Shown here: piece after piece, positions 56,340 through 64,000 of the stretch | Position numbering within the stretch: position 1 is the stretch's first letter | Layout: the number at the start of each line of letters is the position of its first letter | Assembly: GCF_026151205.1 (NCBI RefSeq) | Contig: NC_087082.1 | Location: 8,067,908 to 8,131,907 of the forward strand | DNA: 64,000 nt | Reading direction: 5' to 3' | From: Bolinopsis microptera | Taxonomy: Eukaryota; Ctenophora; Tentaculata; Lobata; Bolinopsidae | Position numbers and translations under genes: made by a program | Notes under the pieces: model-generated | The model's input: only the letters and a program-made list of their open reading frames with translations | Database searches by the model: none | Told to the model about the DNA's origin: nothing

Positions 56340-56658
56340 AAGCCGTGGTTGTCGGAGGGTCTTACAAGGGTAACAAGCTATTCATCCCACGCATCCCTAT
56401 CAAACCAACTAATGGGACCTTTCCATTTCATATGACTCGCGGACAATTCCCTTTAAGACCCGTTTTGCGATCACGCCCAACAAGGCCCAAGGACAAACTT
56501 TGAAAAAGGTTGGCATCTTCTTGGACCGGCCATTCTTTTCTCATGGCCAATTCTATGTGGCGCAAAGCAGGGTTGAGGAAAAGGACGCCCACAGAGTTTT
56601 GTCGTTGGACATTGGGAGAACTGACAATGTTGTCTATCCAGAGGTTTTGGACAAATAA
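56340..56658 (+). pseudogene. Helitron Rep/helicase, C-terminal Pif1-like remnant, one frameshift
   Basis: Frame one reads AVVVGGSYKGNKLFIPRIPI and then FPFHMTRGQFPLRPV. After a one-base shift near 56466 it continues FAITPNKAQGQTLKKVGIFL, then DRPFFSHGQFYVAQSRVE to a TAA. The sequence NKAQGQTL followed by a helix and SHGQxYVAxSRV is helicase motifs V-VI region of Pif1-type helicases, as in the C-terminal part of Helitron transposases (rolling-circle Rep joined to helicase). The rest of the protein is missing. The Helitron 3' end follows 211 bp later. Confidence 0.88.
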
Positions 56659-56843
56659 TGTTGTAACAGAGATTTCGTTTTTTATGAATTTGATTTGGAT
56701 TGATTGTTATTTGAAATAAATTTGTTTTGGATTTTTATTTGAAATTTCAACATTTGGAAATTCTGTCTTTAAATTTGACCCAAAAAAATCAGAAAATGAA
56801 AACGTGGTATCAGTAAAATTATGTAAAAGTAAAGAATTATTGT

Positions 56844-56869
56844 CGTCCGGAGGACGGGTACCCTGCTAG
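56844..56869 (+). mobile_element. Helitron 3' terminus: hairpin plus CTAG
   Basis: Stem CGTCC-GGA-GGACG (56844-56856), then 9 nt, then CTAG (56866-56869), followed by T. A short hairpin about 10 nt before a terminal CTRR, inserted before host T, is the Helitron 3' signature, and it lies just past helicase sequence on the same strand. Confidence 0.88.
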
Positions 56870-56914
56870 TATATATTATAATATGCCAACCCCAGCTTAC
56901 TTCATGGTCTTGTA

Positions 56915-57082
56915 AAGGGTTAGGGTTAGGGTAAGGGTTAGGGTTAGGGTTAAGGTTAAGGTTAGGGTTAGGGTTAGGTTAGGGTTAGGGTTAGGGTTAG
57001 GGTTAGGGTTAGGGTTAGGGTTAGGGTTAGGGTTAGGGTTAGGGTTAGGGTTAGGGTTAGGGTTAGGGTTAGGGTTAGGGTT
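56915..57082 (+). repeat. Interstitial telomere-like array (TTAGGG)n, about 28 units
   Basis: Uniform TTAGGG from about 56960 on, with TAAGGG variants and one shortened unit near the left edge. It is inside the window, 7 kb from its end, so it is an internal array. Its left neighbour is the Helitron end, its right neighbour the CAATTGTCGGGG block. Confidence 0.95.
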
Positions 57083-57097
57083 AATTGTATTAAATTA

Positions 57098-57178
57098 TAT
57101 TGTCGGGGGGTCGATTGTCGGGGGGGGGGGGGGTGAATTGTCGGGGGGTGAATTGTCGGGGGGGTCAATTGTCGCCCA
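57098..57178. repeat. G-rich CAATTGTCGGGGGG block
   Basis: Four to five units of TTGTCGGGGGGTSAA, preceded by AAATTATATTGTCGGGGGGT, the same junction text as in the foldback at 11030-11060. It ends CAATTGTCGCCC. One G run is 14 long. Confidence 0.88.
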
Positions 57179-57435
57179 CCCCTTCGCATTACAGTTGCCT
57201 AGGGTACAGTTGCTTTTTTGTGTAATTTCGCCGAACTGTTCATCTCAAGTAAACTTACTTATACTCGCCGAGATGAGAATGTTACAGACTTAATACCCAG
57301 AAATTGAAATGTGTTACAACTGTACAACATCATATACATATAATGACCTAAATACATACAACAGAACCGGAAATGCATACATTAATGTTAGGCCACTGAA
57401 TTGAAGATCGTAGTGCTTTAGTATTGTGATTACTA

Positions 57436-57902
57436 AGTTGGTTACCAGGGTGGTTACCAGAGTGGTTACCAGAGTGGTTACCAGGGTGGTTACCAGAGTA
57501 GTTACTAGGGTGGTTAGTAGGCAGGTTACGAGGGTGGTTACCAGGGTGGTTACTAGGCAGGTTACCAGGGTGGTTACCAGGGTGGTTACCAGGGTGGTTA
57601 CCAGGGTGGTTACTAGGCAGGTTACCGGGGTGGTTACCAGGGTGGTTACCAGAGTGGTTACCAGAGTGGTTACCAGAGTGGTTACCAGAGTGATTACCAG
57701 AGTGATTACCAGAGTGGTTACCAGTGCAGAGTGGTTACCAGAGTGGTTACCAGAGTGGTTACTAGAGTGGTTACCAGAGTGGTTACCAGAGTGGTTACCA
57801 GAGTGGTTACCAGAGTGGTTACCAGAGTGGTTACTAGAGTGGTTACCAGAGTGGTTACCATAGTGATTACCAGAGTGATTACCAGAGTGGTTACCAGAGT
57901 TA
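57436..57902. repeat. 12-bp minisatellite GGTTACCAGAGT, about 39 units
   Basis: Variants AGAGT/AGGGT and GGTTACTAGGCA segregate in the left half; the right half is mostly GGTTACCAGAGT. GGTTACC is the palindromic core. Reading frames through it are artefacts. Confidence 0.95.
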
Positions 57903-57904
57903 GT

Positions 57905-58597
57905 TACTACAGTGAATTACAGACAAGGGAGCCAGTGAATGTGTATTACAGACAGGGGAGCCAGTGAATGTGTATTACAGATAGTGGAGCCAGTGAATGT
58001 GTATTACAGACAGGGGAGCCAGTGAATGTGTATTACAGAAAGGGGAGCCAGTGAATGTGTATTACAGACAGGGGAGCCAGTGAATGTGTATTACAGACAG
58101 GGGAGCCAGTGAATGTGTATTACAGATAGTGGAGCCAGTGAATGTGTATTACAGACAGGGGAGCCAGTGAATGTGTATTACAGAAAGGGGAGCCAGTGAA
58201 TGTGTATTACAGACAGGGGAGCCAGTGAATGTGTATTACAGACAAGGGAGCCAGTGAATGTGTATTACAGACAGGGGAGCCAGTGAATGTGTATTACAGA
58301 CAGGGGAGCCAGTGAATGTGTATTACAGACAGGGGAGCCAGTGAATGTGTATTACAGACAGGGGAGCCAGTGAATGTGTATTACAGACAGGGCCAGGGGA
58401 GCCAGTGAATGTGTATTACAGACAGAGGAGCCAGTGAATGTGTATTACAGACAGGGGAGCCAGTGAATGTGTATTACAGACAGGGGAGCCAGTGAATGTG
58501 TATAACAGACAGGGGAGCCAGTGAATGTGTATTACAGATAGGGGAGCCAGTGAATGTGTATTACAGACAGGGGATTCAGTGAATGTGTATTACAGAC
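57905..58597. repeat. 29-bp minisatellite, about 23 units
   Basis: The unit is CAGACAGGGGAGCCAGTGAA followed by TGTGTATTA. Variant units (GATAGTGGAG, GAAAGGGGAG) recur in the same order twice (about 57975-58080 and 58120-58225), showing block duplication of several units. Confidence 0.96.
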
Positions 58598-59112
58598 TGG
58601 CGAAATATTGAAAGGTCCGCCGTCTAAGAGAATGAACGATTTCAAATTCGAAAAATAAAGAATTTGAAAATGACTTATACTTTATCATGGTTAAAATGTA
58701 CACTAATCCAGCTAGCGAATAATAATACTGTGACCACTGCAACATAAAGCATGATTGAGCGGGGGCAGCCTTGTTGGCGCCAGTCTCGTGCAAGCAAACA
58801 AACAGCGGCATTATTCCTCTATATTATATATTATACACAGTATACACTATAATTTATATTATATATTGTACTAAGCGTAACAAAGTAAACGATGTTATTG
58901 CCCAACTAAAAGTTTCATGTGGATGTGTGAACATGCAACAATCTTCAGGGACATAAATACAATTAAAATAGCAAACATTATACAACACAGTGCTCCTTTA
59001 TCAAATTTATTTACAGAAATTTCCTAAAACCTATAACTAACAATTACAAACTATTCCTAAAACCTATAACTAACAATTACTAACAATTCCTAACAATTCC
59101 TAAAACCTACAA

Positions 59113-59290
59113 CTAACAATTTCTAACTAAAAATGTCCTAGAATGTCTACATTTTGAGATGATCTCAGATCTTTTATTTAATGAGTCTGGATTCTTTAGG
59201 ACGTGCAGCTTCTCGTCTAGGCAGAGGCCACAGTGCCCCGCCCGCGCCCCTGCCGTATAACAATTTGATTTAGTGATGATTTTCCAGTCT
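59113..59290 (-). pseudogene. Penelope-like element C-terminal Cys/His fragment
   Basis: The minus frame reads IDWKIITKSNCYTAGARAGH, CGLCLDEKLHVLKNPDSLNK, then RSEIISKCRHSRTFLV to a stop. The pattern CxLCxxEK followed by LNKRSELISKCRH is the conserved region near the C-terminus of a Penelope-like element family common in cnidarians and other invertebrates (from memory of the family, not checked). Upstream coding is cut off at a mariner-like end (59305). Confidence 0.6.
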
Positions 59291-59304
59291 ATACTATATA
59301 TATA

Positions 59305-59345
59305 CAGGGTGGGCCAAAAGTCAGTACCCATACGTTGGCCTTTAT
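59305..59345. mobile_element. Mariner-like terminus
   Basis: TATA followed by CAGGGTGGGCCAAAAGTCAG. Same terminal style as 11830, but the following sequence differs, so it is another subfamily. The opposite end was not found. Confidence 0.5.
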
Positions 59346-60592
59346 AGCTCAGTCACTGAGTGCCCAATTTAAATACTTCCTTCTGGTATGACTTAGTACC
59401 ACCACTGGTTCGAGGAATTTGTCAACTCGAAAAATATTCGTGTACATAATCAATGTTTTTCTCCTTGAGGTCCCATATTGCTTTTGATAGTTCGGTACTC
59501 AATCGGTACTTAGGGTTTTTGAAGCTTTGGCGATGATTGTATTATATTCCTCTGTCACAAGGATGGAAGTGTGTGCTACCAGCCTTATTACAATGTTAAC
59601 CATTAACCAACTGTACAAGAGAGAGAGAATATTAAACTGCAACAATTTTAGATATTTCTATTAAAGATCATAGTACGATGTGTTTTATTATTTAGACTAT
59701 GTGAAGCACCCAAATCAGAATTTTACTATTGATTTGTCATAATTGTTAGATAGATGGAGTGATAGAATGATAGAATAATAAAAAGAAGTGATAGAATGAT
59801 AGAATAATAAAAAGATGGATTAATAAATTAATAGAATAGAAAAGATTCCATTAAGCTAACATTCTATCGGTTAGTCGTCCTATGATAACTAGATATCCTC
59901 CCCCCCCCCCCCCCTATAATAACTTTAGGGGGCTGTACATTAAAAGTACAGAGAGCTTCTATAAATTACAAAGATTGCTCCTTCACAAAGATTGTCGTTT
60001 CTATAAAAATATTAGAAGCTCAGTAGGACCATATAAGGAATAATAGATTATATTTACATGTATTTTCGTATCGGAAAGAATGCGGCATGCATCTCATTAA
60101 GTGTTTTAGTATGAAGTAAATACTGAAGTACATAATAATATAGTATATTACACTGAAGTAATTGTTTACTGTACACGTGGTATGATAACTTTGTTAAATA
60201 AAAGTTATACTGGTCATATTATACTGGTTATACTGGTTATACTGGTCATGTGAGGGAGAGATAGCACCGACAGGCAGATGAGAGTGCTGTATCCTTCTTC
60301 CCAGAGTAGATGTAGTCTGAGTCTAGTAGCTGGTGACTGGAGAAGGTAGGCATGTTGATAAAATGCGATAGTATTGTCTTTTACTTTTCAGTTTATATGC
60401 ACCTAAGATACAGGCCACGTATTTACACCTGATCGTATCAGCTACTGAGGCAACTCCTTTTCATGCATGCCTTCGGCACGCAAGTGTCACGTCATTTGAT
60501 AGGAGAGCGACCCCCATCAGCAATACAAGAGCTCTCGTCTCTTATGTGATCTACGAGTCCAGCAGAGAAATCTTAGAGATCATGTTCACTTC
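59346..60592. other. Non-coding stretch
   Basis: AT-rich, with a GATAGAATGATAGAATAATA direct repeat near 59760-59815, a 16-base poly-C run at about 59898-59914 and a short CTGGTTATA repeat near 60215. No gene is seen. Confidence 0.6.
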
Positions 60593-60596
60593 TTAA

Positions 60597-61602
60597 GGGG
60601 ACATACACCAAAACAGTGGTTTGTGCCGTCCAGACCAAATGACCTCATAGGCAGTTTAGTGACCTTCTAGCGCACCGTTTCCACACCAACAAAAATTATT
60701 TTGAGAATACCTATTTTTGTAATCGAGCATTTCCTGGTTAGAGTGGAATTTTCGGAAAAACACAATATGTTTTGTGGAGAGGCTATAATTTAAGTTAATC
60801 ATTTCTTGCGGTATCGGGTTGAAATTTTGCTCGCTGTTTATTCAAATCTATTTCAAGGTGTGTGTAAAATCTTGATATCATATCTAAAAAGGCTGGTGTG
60901 CTATAGATTTTTAAAGTTTAAAAAAGTCAAAAAGCTGAAATTGTCCTTTTCAGACTTATTTTAACCAAAAAGTCAGTCAGGGAAGATCGGATTCATTTGA
61001 TGCTGGACATAAAATTGTTCTCTGAATTCTGGCGCAGTTTTTGATGCCTTCAAAAATGGTTTGACTCATTTATCTTCAGATCTATTGGACTTCAAAGCCA
61101 AACAACAAATTTAGGCACATTTTTCGTTTTTCATATTTACTGATTTTTCTAAAATTTTGATATGAATGTGCTAGTGACTTTTTGAAGGGCGCAAAATAAC
61201 CGCAACTAGCACATTTATATATGAGTTATGAACAACAAAACACCCTAAAATGCTTCCCTTTGAAGTTATGGGAGAAATTGTGATTTTTAATCTGCAAAGC
61301 CAAAAAATCACAATTTTATGTCCAGCATCACCTTTTTAGATATGATATCTAGATTTTACACACACCTTGAAATAGATTTGAATAAACAGCGAGCAAAATT
61401 TCAACCCGATACCGCTAGAAATGATTAACTTATAGCCTCTCCACAAAACATATTGTGTTTTTCCGAAAATTCCACTCTAACCAGGAAATGCTCGATTACA
61501 AAAATAGGTATTCTCAAAATATATTTTGTTGGTGTGGAAACGGTCACTGAACTGCCTATGAGGTCATTTGGTCTGGACAGATTTGGTGTATGCCCGGCCC
61601 CC
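60597..61602. mobile_element. 1006-bp inverted-repeat element in duplicated TTAA
   Basis: TTAA at 60593-60596 and at 61603-61606 flank ends GGGGACATACACCAAAA and, complemented, GGGGGCCGGGCATACACCAA. The inverted arms extend about 250-280 bp with good match (CCAAATGACCTCATAGGCAG near 60636 against 61545-61570). The centre is unique, with no transposase frame. TTAA duplication is typical of piggyBac-type elements, although their usual ends are CCC...GGG. A partial copy lies in Rab intron 3 (24068-24712). Confidence 0.88.
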
Positions 61603-61779
61603 TTAATGTACAGTTATGTTATACAGAGTTGTCATGTGAACTCTACCCTAGATCTAGCCCATTTTTCTAGGCCAATTAAATTCTACTGATAGATCTAGAC
61701 TAATTAATAGTCACTGATTGGTGACATAATCTGATCACTACACCGTGGGATCCGTGATATCAGAGGGACTCCCGCAGCC

Positions 61780-63221
61780 CCGCCCCTTGCCCCAGTACAC
61801 AGCCCTGTCAGTAAGTGAGTAAGCAGGACCCCCAGTACACAGCCCTGTCAGTAAGTGAGTAAGCAGGACCCCCACTCCCCAGTACACGGCCCTGTCAGTA
61901 AGTGAGTAAGCAGGACCCCCAGTACACGGCCCTGTCAGTAAGTGAGTAAGCAGGACCCCACTACACAGCCCTGTCAGTAAGTGAGTAAGCAGGACCCCCA
62001 GTACACAGCCCTGTCAGTAAGTGAGTAAGCAGGACCCCCAGTACACGGCCCTGTCAGTAAGTGAGTAAGCAGGACCCCCACTACACAGCCCTGTCAGTAA
62101 GTGAGTAAGCAGGACCCCCAGTACACGGCCCTGTCAGTAAGTGAGTAAGCAGGACCCCCAGTACACAGCCCTGCCAGTAAGTGAGTAAGCAGGACCCCCA
62201 GTACACGGCCCTGTCAGTAAGTGAGTAAGCAGGACCCCCAGTACACAGCCCTGTCAGTAAGTGAGTAAGCAGGACCCCCAGTACACGGCCCTGTCAGTAA
62301 GTGAGTAAGCAGGACCCCCAGTACACGGCCCTGTCAGTAAGTGAGTAAGCAGGACCCCAAGTACACGGCCCTGTCAGTAAGTGAGTAAGCAGGACCCCCA
62401 GTACACAGCCCTGTCAGTAAGTGAGTAAGCAGGACCCCCAGTACACAGCCCTGTCAGTAAGTGAGTAAGCAGGACCCCCAGTACACAGCCCTGTCAGTAA
62501 GTGAGTAAGCAGGACCCCCAGTACACAGCCCTGTCAGTAAGTGAGTAAGCAGGACCCCCAGTGCAGTACACAGCCCTGTCAGTAAGTGAGTAAGCAGGAC
62601 CCCCAGTACACGGCCCTGTCAGTAAGTGAGTAAGCAGGACCCCCAGTACACGGCCCTGTCAGTAAGTGAGTAAGCAGGACCCCCAGTACACAGCCCTGTC
62701 AGTAAGTGAGTAAGCAGGACCCCCAGTACACAGCCCTGTCAGTAAGTGAGTAAGCAGGACCCCCAGTACACGGCCCTGTCAGTAAGTGAGTAAGCAGGAC
62801 CCCCAGTACACGGCCCTGTCAGTAAGTGAGTAAGCAGGACCCCAAGTACACGGCCCTGTCAGTAAGTGAGTAAGCAGGACCCCCAGTACACGGCCCTGTC
62901 AGTAAGTGAGTAAGCAGGACCCCCAGTACACAGCCCTGTCAGTAAGTGAGTAAGCAGGACCCCCATACACGGCCCTGTCAGTAAGTGAGTAAGCAGGACC
63001 CCCATACACGGCCCTGTCAGTAAGTGAGTAAGCAGGACCCCAGTACACGGCCCTGTCAGTAAGTGAGTAAGCAGGACCCCCACTACACAGCCCTGTCAGT
63101 AAGTGAGTAAGCAGGACCCCCAGTACACGGCCCTGTCAGTAAGTGAGTAAGCAGGACCCCCAGTACACGGCCCTGTCAGTAAGTGAGTAAGCAGGACCCC
63201 CAGTACACAGCCCTGTCAGTA
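61780..63221. repeat. 40-bp minisatellite, about 36 units
   Basis: The unit is CAGTACACAGCCCTGTCAGT followed by AAGTGAGTAAGCAGGACCCC. Main variation is A/G in CACAGCC/CACGGCC and loss or gain of a C or CAGT at the unit border. Each unit has CAGTAAGTGAGT, close to a splice-donor consensus. Minus-strand frames (GVLLTHLLTGPC) are artefacts. Confidence 0.97.
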
Positions 63222-63225
63222 AATA

Positions 63226-64000
63226 TATAGTAATACAGTAAGGGTAAGTATTATCTGTGTGCTGTTTACGTGTCACCCCCCCCCCCCCCCCTGAGCTGTA
63301 CTGTTTACTAGCATTAAATTACAGCTCCTTATCGCTAAAACAGTTCGGGTATTTTAATGCAAACCTAATATGGTTATTTATGGTTATTAGATTACATGCT
63401 ATTACATGACAAGGAGACCTGTGTATTTACATGGCGGTAAATGTAGTAATGGTTTGTGTCATAATGGAGTTACATCAATTTTATAGGCTTGGTCTTTAGA
63501 AGTTTAAATAACATGCCTTATTTACTATTTATTATTATCTAAATAACTTATTATACTTATATTGTAAACTTATTATATTAACAAAAACTACCTTTTCGGC
63601 TATTTTTGTCGTAATGTGCATACTGTGTATATTAATTAGTGTAATCTATATATAGCTAATCTTTAGTATAGTGAAATATACATCTGGCTGATCTTTTCTC
63701 CAATTTAGATCGAGCAATAATATGCGCTAATGACACGCTCAATAGAACACGATTACATGCTGTGACCAGTGACTGTTAATCAGCACTAATCTAGTGCTAA
63801 CCAGTACTTGCTCAATTTCTCATTTAATAGAAGTTCTAAAGGAGGGATCTAGTTAAAAAAACAAGTTAAAGTCTAATTTTTCCCTTAAACAAATAACTAA
63901 ATATCAACATTTCATTGTAGTTTCTGCCAATATCTCTTATTATCATAAGCTAAATTACGGAGATGATACAGATAAATTAATACTAACCTAGTACTAATGG
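63226..64000. other. Non-coding AT-rich end of window
   Basis: A poly-C run of about 15 at 63277-63291, otherwise AT-rich with no gene, exon or transposon end recognised. Confidence 0.6.

Noticed and set aside
57426..57967. VVTR-repeat frame, and GVLLTHLLTG frame at 62859-63083
   Set aside because: Minisatellite artefacts.
61780..63221. CRISPR-like array (regular 40-bp period)
   Set aside because: Units are contiguous with no unique spacers, the genome is eukaryotic, and there are no cas genes. The same applies to all other arrays in the window.

Overview
The window is eukaryotic, most likely from an invertebrate animal. Coding DNA is sparse and split by introns with GT/AG borders. The background is AT-rich. 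There is a 28-copy-scale array of the metazoan telomere hexamer TTAGGG, and the rest is dominated by retrotransposon remnants, small non-autonomous DNA transposons and minisatellites. The mix of element types (APE-type LINEs, Penelope-like elements, a Helitron, hAT/mariner/TTAA-type MITEs) would suit a cnidarian, but that is a weak inference.

The one clearly recognisable host gene is a Rab32/Rab38-type small GTPase on the + strand. Five coding exons can be placed: 22030-22152, 23150-23257, 23904-24056, 26359-26502 and 34450-34569. A candidate start exon lies at 20392-20406. Its last intron is 7.9 kb and holds an unrelated antisense single-exon gene for a secreted repeat protein (26885-27508), a LINE with a 1060-codon open frame (about 29590-32817) and a Penelope-like reverse-transcriptase fragment (33663-33965).

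Layout. 1-1.6 kb: frameshifted LINE. 4.7 kb: a 216-bp MITE. 6.2-7.6 kb: a palindromic satellite interrupted by about 700 bp of (GA)n. 7.6-10.3 kb: a broken CR1/L2-like LINE on the minus strand with a DNA element inserted in it. 10.9-11.7 kb: a minisatellite with an inserted G-rich foldback. 13.8-15.3 kb: another broken LINE. 17.5-18.3 kb: a DNA transposon with 8-bp target duplications. 20-34.6 kb: the Rab gene and its nested content. 35-40 kb: minisatellite and repeats. 40.2-49.7 kb: a unit bounded by long inverted arms, containing two related C2H2 zinc-finger ORFs. 50-52.6 kb: nested MITEs. 51.7-52.1 kb: an orphan ORF. 54.7 kb: a probable terminal exon. 56.3-56.9 kb: Helitron 3' end. 56.9-58.6 kb: telomere-like array and two minisatellites. 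60.6-61.6 kb: a 1-kb inverted-repeat element in TTAA. 61.8-63.2 kb: a 40-bp minisatellite.

Nothing here is a multi-gene operon-like system. The most notable structures are the nested-gene architecture of the Rab locus, the inverted-arm zinc-finger unit, and several insertions whose target duplications or empty sites can be read directly. All calls are made by eye, without alignments, so family names for transposons are tentative.
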